Shown: positions 34,788 to 46,324 of the stretch, piece by piece
Layout of the letters: every line of letters starts with the position of its first letter
How positions within the stretch are numbered: the first letter of the stretch is position 1
Source: Mangifera indica
Lineage: Eukaryota > Streptophyta > Magnoliopsida > Sapindales > Anacardiaceae
Direction of reading: 5' to 3'
Length of the DNA: 64,000 nucleotides
NCBI RefSeq assembly: GCF_011075055.1
Contig: NC_058137.1
Coordinates: 7,673,463 to 7,737,462 of the forward strand
Notes under the pieces: model-generated
What the model was told of the DNA's origin: nothing
The model's database searches: none
Seen by the model: the letters and a program-made list of their open reading frames with translations, nothing else
Program-made: the position numbers and the translations under genes

Positions 34788-34823
34788 CTCGAGGACGAGC
34801 AAAAAGATAAGTGTGAGGGAATT
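34788..34823 (+). promoter_or_regulatory. AGGA-loop hairpin plus polypurine tract at the 3' LTR
   Basis: CTCG-AGGA-CGAG forms a 4-bp stem with the same AGGA loop. Nine bases later AAGTGTGAGGGAATT abuts the 3' LTR and is the likely plus-strand primer. Confidence 0.75.
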
Positions 34824-36167
34824 TGATAAGGCCATTAATTGTTACTATTTTGATTTATAATTTCCTTGTGTTGTGTGGAAATTTGATGCAATCTAATAGA
34901 ATTACTTATCTTTTTGCTTTTAGGAAGCTTTGAGCAATTTTGGAATAAATAGGGCCAAAAAGAGGAAAAACTAGAGCAGATATATTAAACTGGAAATTTC
35001 GTAATGCAGACTAGGCGTGGGCACGTGAAAGATGAGAGCAGAATCCGAAAAACAGATCTGAACGCCCAGATCAGTTGCAAGAGTCCAGAAAATATTAAGA
35101 TTTGCTTCCTAGGAAAAGGATAATCACCAGCTGGAAAAGATGATTAATTGAGCTAAATAAGGAATGATATTTTTGGAAGAAGGATTTATATTAAAAATAC
35201 ATATCTTTTCCTTTCTTTTTGGGAAGATATGGATCACTTTGCTTGATTGGATTAGGAGATTAGGATTCACTTTCAATTTCCAGATTTTTAGTAGGAAGAT
35301 AATATATATATACTCTTATTTTTATTTAAGAATTATCAACCATTGTACTTAGAGAATTAGAGAGAAAAACATGGTCTACAGTGGCTGAATAATTTATCTT
35401 GGTTGAAGGGATCTGAAACCATGGAACTACAATGATTGTGAGATTTATTTTTGTTCTTTAATGCATCTTTTTATTTATTCGAGTATTGATTATCTTTCTG
35501 AATTATTTGTTTATGATTATGTTGGTTGATTTCTAAGGCGCGTGATTAGTTTATCAATTAATATAATCTACGGCTAGTTTAGGTGTTGAATCCGTAATTG
35601 TTCAATCCATCTAATCGAAGTGGCAACTAAGTTTATCGTTTGCTGCGTCAGAAGCGATAATCCTAGGGAAATAATCAACTAGATTAAATGCAACGTCGTA
35701 CGTTTGTGTTGTCTTGCTTTGTTGGTCTTTCTAATTCGTAATGCTATTGTTTAATTAAATTCGAGATCGTATCCGAATTATTAATCAATAAGGGTTAATT
35801 GAAATACATGTTTTTGGTTAACTAATCGTAAGGAAGGACAGGTTAATTTAGTACCACAACGAATATTTGAATAATTAATTTGATATTTTGTTTCGATGAT
35901 CGATCGTAGTTCCAATGGTGGATGTGACCGAAGACCAAGGTTTGTTAAATCGATTTATTCCTTTTAGATTATTTTTCTGAATTTTTATTTATTGTTTTCC
36001 ATTATAATTTGCATTCAGTTCAAAACCCCCCTTTATTTCTTTGTTTCGATTATTTGTGACGACATACTAATCAAGGCTCTTCGAGGGAACGATCCCTACT
36101 TTCCTTTACTACATTTTTGTTGCAGGAATTTAAGATTTAATTTGGGTGTCAATGACAGCACGTACCA
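34824..36167 (+). repeat. 3' LTR of the Athila-like element
   Basis: 1344 bp, near-identical to the 5' LTR, followed by the TGATG duplication at 36168-36172. Confidence 0.93.
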
Positions 36168-36952
36168 TGATGAAAAAGTTAAAGATGACAAATTTAGGAA
36201 AAATGAAATACTTTCTAGGTCTAAAACTGAATCAGGAGAAGGATGACATTTTCATATGCCAAAGAAAGTATACACAAAAAATTCTGAAAGAAGTTCTCTG
36301 CAAAGAATTGTAAGCATTCTTCAACTCCTTTAGTAGTGAATTTTAGGCTTAGAAAGGTTGATGGAACTAAAAGGGCCAAGGAAAAAAGATTTAAAAGTCT
36401 AATGGGAGGTTTGATGTACTTAACAATAACTAGGTTTTATGCATGAACCTAAAAAAGAGGATTTTGAAATATCTTAAATGAACCAAGAATCAGGGATTTT
36501 AGATTAGGAGAACTGAGGAGAAGAAGGTGTAAGGATATGTAAATAGTGATTGGGCTAGAAGCATAGATGATATGAAAAACACTACAAGCTACGGTTTTAC
36601 TTTGGGATTCGAAATATGTTATTGTCGCAACAATGACAAATCAAGTAATATGAATCATAAAGTTAAGGAAGGGTTTGGAAGAAGAACAAGTTGAAGTAAC
36701 CATAATTGCGTGTGACAACAAATATGCTATTTACATTTTTGAAAATTAAGTCCATCATGGAAAGACTAAGCACATAAATATAAAGTAGCATGCTATAAGA
36801 GTAGCCAAGATATTAAAAGAGATCAAGATGGTTTAGTGTAATTCCGAAACTCAAGTCATGCATTGATATCTTCACCAAAATGTTGTCGGAGTCTAGATTT
36901 GAAATGTTGAAAACTCTCCTTGGAATTGCCACCAAAAAGGTTCAAGGATAAG
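36168..36952 (+). pseudogene. Copia reverse transcriptase end and RNase H
   Basis: Resumes directly after the Athila-like element with KKLKMTNLGKMKYFLGLKL and QRKYTQKILKEVLCKEL, then SLMGGLMYLTITR and RNase H remnants, to a degraded SRFEMLKTLLGIA-type C-terminus. Many stops. Confidence 0.85.
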
Positions 36953-37383
36953 TGTTGAAAATTAAACATTTTTGGAAAGTGTAGTGTAAAACTTTTGAGG
37001 ATGGCTTATGTCACCATATAAGAAAAGTAATGTTGCCACACAATGAAGTTGGTTTAGATAAAAAAAAAAATTCTAATGTCACGACATGATAAAAGTGATG
37101 TTATGTCACAACATGAAGATGATTGAAGACAAAAAAAGTCAGTGTTGTGACATATAAAAAATCATGCCACGAAACATTTTAAAAATTTTGAATTTCATGA
37201 ATTTTTTTTCTTGTCTGAATTTAGTTATTTAACTTCCTATAAACCGCTTTGATAGTTTAACCATCTTATCCATTAATAGAAATATATATCAAGGAGTTAT
37301 TGTATGTTGTAATGTAGTGTGGTAAATATTTATAATGAAAAATGTTTGTTCTCTTATATGGTTTGAAGCCACAAATTCCAACA
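36953..37383 (+). repeat. Right LTR of the copia host
   Basis: 431 bp, TGTTGAAAATT...TTCCAACA. The first 260 bp match the left LTR fragment at 22021. Confidence 0.8.
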
Positions 37384-39044
37384 CAGTTTTATTCATTGAT
37401 CATCATTAGGTTAAGCAGAATTATGTCTTTCTTCAAAGCACTGATTAAGCAGTGAAAAAAAGTATTGAAAAGGATCATATACAGGCCATGGATCTAGGCA
37501 ATTGCTAGAGCAACTTGTGAGGACAAAGCTACAGTAGAGTGCTGGATGTGTGCGTTTAGCAGACAAGGAAACAAGCATTTGTTTAGCTTGGAAATTGATA
37601 ATGGGCTGATTATGGGACAATTAATCCGTTGCTTTAAATTTTGCACATTGGCAGCACGTGCAAATGACTTAACAAAAGATGATGATGGGTTGATTCTCCT
37701 TGTCCCCTATATGATGTTGAGTTATTTATCTAACCAATTAATGCATATATAAACCGTACATTATGCTTGCAATGTACGAGGGAGCATGTGAACGACCAAT
37801 TCCAGAGTCATTTTGTTGAATATAGTGGGACTTTGTGCACAAATATATCCATTTATGCCTCTAATTATTCATAATGAAAGTTAAACCCAATCAATGAACT
37901 TATCATCTTCACATCACATTGGTCCCAAATGATAGAGGTTGGGGAAATTGGAACCCTTAATGATTTACATACCTAAGAATGATTTATATGTAAATAGTTT
38001 CTTTTTGTTGCTTAAGCTGATGAAATTTTAAGCTTTAAATTCCAACTCCAAACTCATTCGTCCTTTTCATGCTATACAACTTTCAAACATGGTCACGATG
38101 ACAGCCATATCCCTTGATTGAAAATTACAACCGCCATGAAAATGATGACCTACCCATTTTTCATCAATCAATTAGCTTGATGCTCGTCTGTCATACAGTT
38201 TATAACGCCCATTATATTATTGCTATTATTGCTTGCCTGATGTAACAGATTAATTGCAGATTATTCGATTCCCATGGCCAATATATGGCCATGCAACTGC
38301 AGCCGACCATGCTTTTTTATTCAACCTTAGAGAAACATGAGCACGTTATTTGCCTAACCAGACCAACTTGAACAAGAATGAGACTTATAATATAACACTC
38401 CTAAACAAATCTTACACCAGCAAAGTAAAGAAAAAATATTAAATATATATATACATCACATATTATTTATAGATGCGAAGATAAGACTGATAAAATACCT
38501 TGAATACTCTTCAAATTATCAAGACAATATTTTGAATTGTAATACCTATTGTCCAAAATAGATAGAATTGCAGAGCCTATTGTCCAAAAGAAACAATAGC
38601 TTTGCAGTGAATTGGATTATTGGATAAGAAATATTACACATAACCCACTATGTAATGCTTAATTTATTGAGTCATGTGCCTGAAGAAAGGGAATAATATT
38701 AATATTGAATGCATGTGAGAGGAGGATGAAGGATAGAGAGAGACCAAAACGGCAGAAGGTAGAGTGGGTTTTTGCTTGCTTTCAAATGAATCAATCTAAG
38801 ACAAACCATGTGACCGTACAGGGCCAAAAGGGCAGACGCCATCAGCGGCTCGTACGGCTAATTGCATGCATAAATTGCATGTGGGTTACTGATTATCACA
38901 TGATTGGCATGTATAAAATTAATATGTTGGCCAAAAAACTTATGCCCACCCAAGTGTTGATGCATTTGCAAAGTTCCACCCATGGAGTTTTAAAACTTCA
39001 AATACCTACCTATACAGACTATTAACTTTAATCAAAACAACAAG
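37384..39044. other. Intergenic
   Basis: Less AT-rich than its surroundings in places, but no domain or splice structure was seen. The frame at 38705-39025 has no recognisable features. Confidence 0.4.
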
Positions 39045-39497
39045 AAAATTTGTTATTTTATCATTGAATCCTAAAACCTAAGAATTTATATCATTCTCCC
39101 CTCCTATAGTTTGAAAAATTCACTTTTCCCTCTAAAGTTTTTTCTCCATTCTCCAACAATTAGAATCTATTGCTGCCGTCAACGGACCACCCCAACATCT
39201 TCTTCTCTGACTGTCAACCTTCCCATTGGAACAGGTTCGTTGGAAGAAGACGAATAATCTTTGTTCGACAAAAAGCTTACTTTTGTGGGAACGTTGATAA
39301 CCAAAGAAGAAGATGTTGGGGTGGTCGGCCAATGACAACAACAGATTTTGATTGTCAGAAAATGAAGAAAAAACTTTAGGGGGAAAAATAACTTTTTTAA
39401 ACTTTAGGTGAGAGAAAATGTTAGTTTTTTAAACTATGAGGGGAAAAATGATATAAACTCTTAAAGTTTTGAGATTTGGTGGTATAATAACAATTTT
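39045..39497. repeat. Foldback MITE, about 450 bp
   Basis: The outer ends AAAATTTGTTATTTTATCA and GGTATAATAACAATTTTG are inverted repeats. Inverted similarity continues inwards (CATCTTCTTCT on the left against AGAAGAAGATG on the right, ATAGTTTGAAAAA against TTTTTAAACTATG). Short mirrored frames on both strands follow from this symmetry. Confidence 0.75.
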
Positions 39498-39899
39498 GAA
39501 TTAAGGATAAAATACTTAATCACATAATGATATATTATTTATGTGTTCAAAAGTGTATACATATAATATTGCTCTCTTAAATATTAAAAGATTATTAAAG
39601 TAATCTTATTTTTATAACAGTTTAAACCTACTTGATAAAAGACATTTAAATAAAATAATATCTTTGTATTTTTTAATACTACAAACCAAATATAATAATT
39701 ACTTATACATACCAATTTACCTAAACACATTATTAAATTATACACATTAAGATAATTGATCTTTATGCTAATATTTAAGTTTTGGTAATGAAATATTTCT
39801 CAAATCAAATGTATCCTTAAGTGCTTTTTGAATGCACTTTTCGACTTATATTTATAAGAGAGAACTACTATTTTTCAACTTTTTTGTTTTAATGACACT

Positions 39900-40455
39900 T
39901 TTTCACGTGATATTAATTAAAATAGTCACTTTTTTTGTCTTTTATACATATATAACCATCTTTTTTCCTATTATACAAATAAAATTACTTTTTAATTTGA
40001 CTTTACCTTTAAAATGAGAATATTATGAGATTTGAGATTGTCTAGATGGATTGGTCAGTTAGTTAGCTAAACACCCAACCAAACCAATTTTTAAAATAAA
40101 TTGTTTGGTTGGGAGCTTGGCTAGGTGGCAACCAATTTTTTAAAAATAAATTGGTTAGCTGAGTGGTCTACCAACCAACCAACCAACCACTCGGCCGACC
40201 TTTCCACTGTTAAAATCATCAAAAAATTTCACATTTTCACCTCATATCTCAACCTTGGTTGGGTAAATAAGTAAGTTTCATGTTTCAATTGGATGAGTTT
40301 ATGCTTGATTGTGTAAGTCTTGGCTGGGTGAGTATAAAGTCTAAAGGTATTTTAAGTATTTTATGTTTTAGACTATATATGTATAATAGAAAAAAAAGTG
40401 ACTATTTATGTATACAAGGGGAAAAAATATTATTTTAATTGATATCTCCTTTTTC
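39900..40455. repeat. MITE with nested hairpins
   Basis: The left GATATTAATTAAAATA faces TATTTTAATTGATATC at the right end, and TCTTTTATACATATATA faces TATATATGTATAATAGA further in. The centre holds two further palindromes, 40075-40112 (CCAACCAAAC...GTTTGGTTGG) and 40130-40157 (AACCAATTT...AAATTGGTT), followed by (CCAA)-type repeats. Confidence 0.7.
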
Positions 40456-43400
40456 ACCCTTGAACAATAAAAATAATATTTTTCCATTTAGGATAGACTT
40501 ACTAAAAAGACTAAAATATCATCTATTATTTTCAATGTTTATTGAAACTAAATAACATTTTTCCTTCAAACTTTTATTAAATATGTTTTCGTCTCTAGTT
40601 TATATTAATTTTAGAATTAACAATTATAAAAATAAATATAAAAAATTAAAACAATCATCGACAATTATTAAAGTTACACTGAAATGATGTGATTCTAGTT
40701 GAATTAAACTGAGATGGTGTAATTCTAGCTTAATCACATAAGTTTGATGTTATTCTAACTCTTACCAATAACATTCATTCCAAGCTACTATTTCAATTTT
40801 TTAAATTTAGTTTTTAGGGTTTTGGTTTTTTTCTTCAATAATTAAAGATAAAAGTTTTAGTGATAAATAGTTAAGTTGGTGAAGAAAAATTAATTTATTT
40901 ATATTAAGGGGTGTAAATGAAATTAATCTTATAATATATATATTAAAAAATTGGTGAATATACTATTTGACCTTTAAAATTACCCTTTACATTTTGATGG
41001 AAGTGTCGTGTTCAAGAGTGGGAAAGTGTCACTAAGATAAAAAAATGAATGGAAACTAGCCGTTCTCCCTTTTTGTAAACATACAAATAATATAGAATTC
41101 ATTTTTTTAAACCTTGTAATTTGTATCATCAAGTTACATTTATATAGTATTAATTTAGGTTTTGGGTAAAAAGCTTTCAATTCTTACTTGATCCGAATGA
41201 GAATATATTGAAAACTTTGAACCCTAACTTAACCTTAACTATGTTTATGTTGACCTAATACAACTTGAATTGATCATTCACTCTTTCAACTCTCCTATAG
41301 TTTTGAGCGTTGCAATTTTTCTTCAAATTCTTTCAATCTACTATTAACAAGATACATAACATAGCACTTTTCCTTGTTCATAAGTAGCCAAAAATGATTA
41401 CATATCAAAAGCCTTCAAAACATATTAATAATTTTAATAGCCAAATCTCATTCTCAAAATTCAAAATTAGAATAAAATTTCTAAATAAAAATCAAGACCA
41501 ATCAGAGTAATTACAACTATACAAAGATATAACTATATGTAGTATGCACAAATTCTGGTTGTTGTTGATTCTTGTCTATTAACATTTCTTAAATTTGTCC
41601 CAAACAAATTCTACTGAAATAAAATTTCTCAAACGTTTTTGGTAAATTCGAGTTAGTTTTGTGTCAACTTGAATCTAACCTTATTTAGTTTTAAGTTTAT
41701 GTAAAAAAAACTCCGTTCTACCTAAATTTTTTCATATCATATCATGTCAAGTTAATAGATCATATTAAAAATTGTTAGTTCTATATTTTCCCTACATGAG
41801 TAAACCTTTTGCCAAAGAGATGACAAATGGAATATTGCATTGTTAGCTAACAAATTGAACTAGAGTTTGATTCAATTCGAATTGAAACCAAACAAAGCCC
41901 ATCTCAAGATTAGATTAAATCTAAAAGAATCAATTCAAAATTGGTTTAAGATTGATAAATTGATGCTCAAACTAAATTAAAAAATAATTTATCTTTGAAT
42001 TCAATCCGGACTAAATTGAATTTAAATGTTTTGATCGGTTTAAACTAGGTTTGTTCAATTCAAACTTGAATTCCAGCTTGGATCGAATCCATTTCTACCT
42101 GAAACCTTGGCTCTTTCTTTTATCAAATATGAAACAAGTTCAGCTAAAATTACCAGAGTATGAGATCGTGATGAATTTGTTAAATGGGAGTTGTCTGACT
42201 CTGTCTCCTCGCAATTGCTTCGTAGTTTCTTGTAATTCTAATTTTGCCAGCAGTCAATCATGCTTAGATACATTTCCAGTCTCCATTTCCTTAATTTAAG
42301 AGCACAAAAGGCTGTCATTTCGTAATTGTCTCATTTCCTGGAGTCAAGCAAAGATTTGGAGCCCCATTGGCCAAGTGTTAACAATTCCTATAACCCAAAA
42401 CAAAGATGGAAAACGACAATTGGAGACAAAAATATAATTTCATAGAATTGTACTGAGTCTAAAGGACTAATTTTTACAACAAAATCTAACTCCAAATCTT
42501 TCTTTTCATTTGGGCATGCACCGAATTCCTTAGGAAAGTGTACAAATTAGCAAAGAAATCAACTTAGCCAAGAATCATGCAGTGTATAATTGGGAGATTA
42601 AATATTAGAGACAATGGAACAATTAATTATCTTGAGGAGAGATTAGCGGCGTTTGTTTAACAATTAACGTCACTGATTAGAGAGTAATTAAGAGGATTAT
42701 AAATACATATGCATCTTGTCTTTGGTGGATAATTTTCACAGTGCAGAACAGTGATATCTTTAATGTTATTTTGTTTCATTTTTCTTCAGGTTTTGTTGCT
42801 TCTTGTACATTCCCCTTTCCCGTAGTCCTGGAATGAAAGCTAGGAGAGTAGAATCAAATGGCAGATATGATACGGGAAAAAGTAGAGCACAAGAATCGAA
42901 TTGTTGATTGCTTAAAAAATTACAGAACTTAACAATATAAATGAACAGAGAAAATTACCAGTCAATTATTAATTTTTGGTTGGTTCATCACCTGAAATCT
43001 TATCTCTGGCTATTTTGCTGATAATGTGGGAAGGGTGAGCTGTTTAAAGAGACCAGAAATATGATGCAGCAGATGATGCATGCATGGCAAATGATGAACC
43101 GACTTCTTTGGTTTATATAAATAAATAAAATATAACGTTGCAACCCTCTTAAAAACTCACAAACTATATAGTCAATTTTCTTTTAATATTTTCAAGCAAA
43201 ATGAATAATTCAAATAGCCTATATGCTTTTAAACTTTCAAGGCACATTTTGAGTTGTAATGCCTCAAAAGTAAAATTATACGAATTATATCTAAAATCAA
43301 CAATATCTTGATAATGAACCAACATATTATATAAAAGTCAATATATATAATTAGAGACAACAATTTGGCTCGTAAAATCAAGTTTTCAATCTATCTCTCT

Positions 43401-44009
43401 TTAAACAAAGAGAGGATTCCCCAATAAAGATGGGGTTGAGGATGAGAACAAAAATGGATAAAATCCCCGCAATTGGGGATTGGGTAGGAATAGGGATAAA
43501 TGTTTCAGCCTCCGTCATCCCCGTATTGGAGATGGAATAGAAATGGAGAAATGTTTCTCTTGAAGGGACAAAGGTAAAGATTAAGGTATTTGACTCTATC
43601 TGTCTATTGCCATCTCTATGTACAATCTTATTATGTGGTTTGTTCACTTTCACGCAGACATAATACCTCCATTGTATGTACCCATAGTTATTAGAAAGTG
43701 ATATCTTAATACTTCAATAATAGATTTTTATATTCCTGGAAATTTCATTATTCAATATGACCTGAGCATTTGAAAAAGCTCAATAGGATGTCATCGGAGG
43801 TATTGAGAACATTAAACTCACTTCATAATGTATATAGGTTGCAAATCTTGCAAATATATGACACTAATAACAGTAAAATAAATTTAAAGAATTACTAAAA
43901 CATATATGGATCTCAATGTCATCTATTACATTGTTTCTCTTGCAAAATTGGGTTTTTTGAACAATTACATCTACGAAATGCTCATACTTAATCATAAACT
44001 AGTCAATGA
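40456..44009. other. Intergenic
   Basis: AT-rich. 41830-42075 has TTGAATT/AATTCAA-rich sequence resembling the MITE-like repeats at 19.5 and 21.5 kb, but I could not align it convincingly. 43395-43570 holds a GGGGAT/ATCCCC-rich repeat. No gene supported. Confidence 0.4.
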
Positions 44010-44909
44010 TCAAGGTGTTAGAGCATTAAGAAGTGACATTCTATTTTGGATTAAGCCTCTGAACAAACAATCTAATCCTCTCTCAAGACCTCTGATACTT
44101 CCATCAACTGTTTCTAGTTTCTTGAGTGCCATTTGCACATCGGCTTTGCCATTGTTTCCTCGCATTTGTACCTGTAAAGAGTAGAGGGCCATCTCCGTAC
44201 ACTCCACTTCATTTATAACCTTGTGGCCTTTCTCAACTGGGATAATTTTCGATATCAAAACTGACCATCCTCTAGACTTGGATTTTGTCACTGACATGGA
44301 CAGGAACAATAAGAGGGATTTGAAGATTGAGATTGTGATGGCACTGGATTCTTTTAATACTTTAATCACCAAGAAAAGATATTGATGATCAGCATTTGTT
44401 AAATGGACGTTTTCTATTTTTTTTAGCGCTCCAAGGCACTTTGCAATGTCCTTCTTTGACTTCTTTCTGAAGTTAATATAAGCTTGAATACTGGTTTCAA
44501 TGGTGGAGTAATCTCCACCCCTTCTGCGTAAAGCTGACTGAAGATCTTGCATTTGCTCCTTCATACTCGAAATCAACTCTCTTGCATTGCTGCATGCGTC
44601 CAATAATCCAATTGACCTATCAAGAGCCTCTTCCACCAACTCCACATGTTGTTGATTATTAAGAGCTTTTTGTGTCAAGGGAGAGTGGAAAAGCTCCTCC
44701 ACACAAGCATACAACTCTGCAAGCCTTATCAAACCAGTTTGAATAGCCTCGATTCCACTGAAAGTCACAGCTGCAGATGGAGAATCCCAGGTTTTAAGTT
44801 TTTTAAACATTTCTTCAATCTTTAGTGAAGTAGGATGTAACAATCTTGCAGGCAAACTAATAGACCTTGAAGGAACTTGCATTGCTTGAAAGGCATTAAA
44901 AGTTGCCAT
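44010..44909 (-). CDS. DUF241 family protein, copy 4
   Basis: Single exon, 299 residues. N-terminal PSRSISLPARLLHPTSLK at residues 13-30 has one extra Leu before HP relative to the other copies. The central DLQSALRRRGGDYS is at 122-135 and the C-terminal LERGLDCLFRGLIQNRMSLL at the end. It is most like copy 3. No signal peptide or membrane segment. It is 23 kb from copy 3, and the nested retrotransposons account for 15 kb of that, so the four genes were once closer together. TATA-like box about 85-95 bp upstream of the ATG. Function unassigned, as for the family. Confidence 0.92.
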   Translation of the reverse strand: MATFNAFQAMQVPSRSISLPARLLHPTSLKIEEMFKKLKTWDSPSAAVTFSGIEAIQTGLIRLAELYACVEELFHSPLTQKALNNQQHVELVEEALDRSIGLLDACSNARELISSMKEQMQDLQSALRRRGGDYSTIETSIQAYINFRKKSKKDIAKCLGALKKIENVHLTNADHQYLFLVIKVLKESSAITISIFKSLLLFLSMSVTKSKSRGWSVLISKIIPVEKGHKVINEVECTEMALYSLQVQMRGNNGKADVQMALKKLETVDGSIRGLERGLDCLFRGLIQNRMSLLNALTP

Positions 44910-44992
44910 TCTTGTTTAATTTTTTCCAAGTGATGCTGATGAAATCACCAAGAAAGAAAAAATTGAAGCTTGTATGGCAATCCCTTTTGAAG

Positions 44993-45004
44993 TTATATAA
45001 ATAG
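44993..45004 (-). promoter_or_regulatory. TATA-like box of DUF241 copy 4
   Basis: CTATTTATATAA on the minus strand, 84-95 bp upstream of the ATG at 44909. Confidence 0.5.
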
Positions 45005-46324
45005 CATACAATGAGGGCTCCACTTGAGTCTTCATGCATGTGATGGCAATGTGATGCACCTAACCAAGGAAGATATTGGTAAACTTTGTTGTTGGCAAAA
45101 TGCAAACCTTACTCATTCTTTAATCATGTGGTCATGAAACTGGGAAATTGAAAATTTGTTTTTGCTGAGTGGTCATGGTGGTAAGATGGAGATGCCTCTT
45201 TGTCTCCCCAATCATTCCTAGTGCTTTTTTCTGAACCAGGATTCAATCATTGACTTGGATAGAGTAATTTAAAACATAAAAGGCTGGCAAATTTATGGTT
45301 GTCTAATTTCAATAAAACAGTACATTGACTAAGTAGAATGAAACACTATAAGAAAACCATGAAAGCGAAAGACAAAAGGAGACAAGAATTTGCAACGTTC
45401 GAGTCCAAGCATCTAGACCTAATATGAGGACTATTTAGGGCTGGTACAAAAGATCATACAAAAAAATTCATTAATATTTTTCATTCAATTCGTCACTGGA
45501 TGCCGTGGCAAGCTGTAGAATTTAGCATATATAATTTGCAATGGAAAAATTGTTAACAAGAGAGTAATAATTGGAGACAGGAAAACAATTAGTTATATGT
45601 AACTTGGCAGACAATGTTGGTTAGCATTTGTGTCGCAGACAATGCCGTGGCATTCGTTTGTTTTGTGTTGCCAGAATGGGTTCAGGACTAGACATTGTTG
45701 ACATTTTCAATCAGAAAATTGTAGCCCTGGTACTTTTGTAATGAATAATTCCAGTCGTTTGCAGATTTTGAGACTTTATTTGTCATAAGAATCCAAGATA
45801 GGATTTCTCACATCAATCGTTGAACAATGATGCAAAGATAAATGGCTAGAAAATAATCAAAAGAGTGCGAGAAACTCCAACATTTAAATGAATACTCAGA
45901 TGATGTGTTATCATATTAAAATAACCTAATCATGTACTATGTAATGATACATTATTTAGATACCCAATTGAGTGCTCAAAACTGAATGCACATAGTTTTT
46001 ATTAATATTTAAAATATGTTTTAAGTTGAAATATATGTTAAAGGGCAAACCGTGCTTACATTTCCCATGTCAAATTCCATCTGACTAGCACATCCTAATT
46101 ATAACTTGGAAGTGCTCAATTAAGACAGCAAAAAGTAGTGCATGATTAATCTCAAACCATCTTCAAACCTACAATAGCCTCAATCCCAAAGAGCAGCCAT
46201 TAAGAAATGCAGTGAAGAAGTCATTTCAGTCCCAATTTGACAACTTAAAATTAATATGTAACAATTTGAAGCTTCACAAAGAAGAAACCTCATTGTGTTA
46301 CATACAAGTATTCCTTGGTCCATC
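45005..46324. other. Intergenic
   Basis: Promoter-side flank of DUF241 copy 4 followed by AT-rich sequence. No gene. Confidence 0.4.

Larger units (their letters stand above)
33106..34823 (+). other. 3' non-coding region of the Athila-like element
   Basis: Begins with a pyrimidine-rich TTTCTGT-repeating tract (about 33240-33480), includes a poly-A/purine tract at 34208-34275, and has three copies of an AAGTGTGRGGGA-type purine tract (33221, 34081, 34809), the last being the polypurine tract next to the LTR. Confidence 0.75.
27388..36167 (+). mobile_element. Athila-like Ty3/gypsy element lacking RT and integrase
   Basis: Two 1344-bp LTRs (27388-28731, 34824-36167), both TGATAAGG...CGTACCA, differ at about 17 positions by eye. 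The element is flanked by a perfect 5-bp duplication TGATG (27383-27387 and 36168-36172). A tRNA-Asp-type primer site follows the left LTR and a polypurine tract precedes the right one. The interior holds gag, an aspartic protease and a 3' ORF of the kind found in Athila elements, each with a few stops or frameshifts. No reverse transcriptase, RNase H or integrase is present between the protease end (31229) and the 3' ORF (31756). It is thus a young non-autonomous copy that would need enzymes from elsewhere. Confidence 0.92.
22021..37383 (+). mobile_element. Degenerate Ty1/copia element carrying several later insertions
   Basis: Plus-strand copia relic. A left LTR fragment (22021-22280) matches the right LTR (36953-37383); both start TGTTGAAAATT. 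Between them integrase (from about 23147), reverse transcriptase and RNase H fragments appear in copia order, each full of stops, and separated by clean insertions: solo LTR 23771-25125, TRIM multimer 25882-27106, Athila-like element 27388-36167. A hAT-like MITE sits at 22633-23133. The gag and protease part is missing, so a deletion came before or with the MITE. Sequence 22281-22622 holds a CTCGAG-rich repeat fragment. No clean target duplication flanks the outer LTRs. Confidence 0.85.

Noticed and set aside
38705..39025. 106-codon frame as a possible small gene
   Set aside because: No domain, no promoter or splice context; composition fits chance in a less AT-rich stretch.
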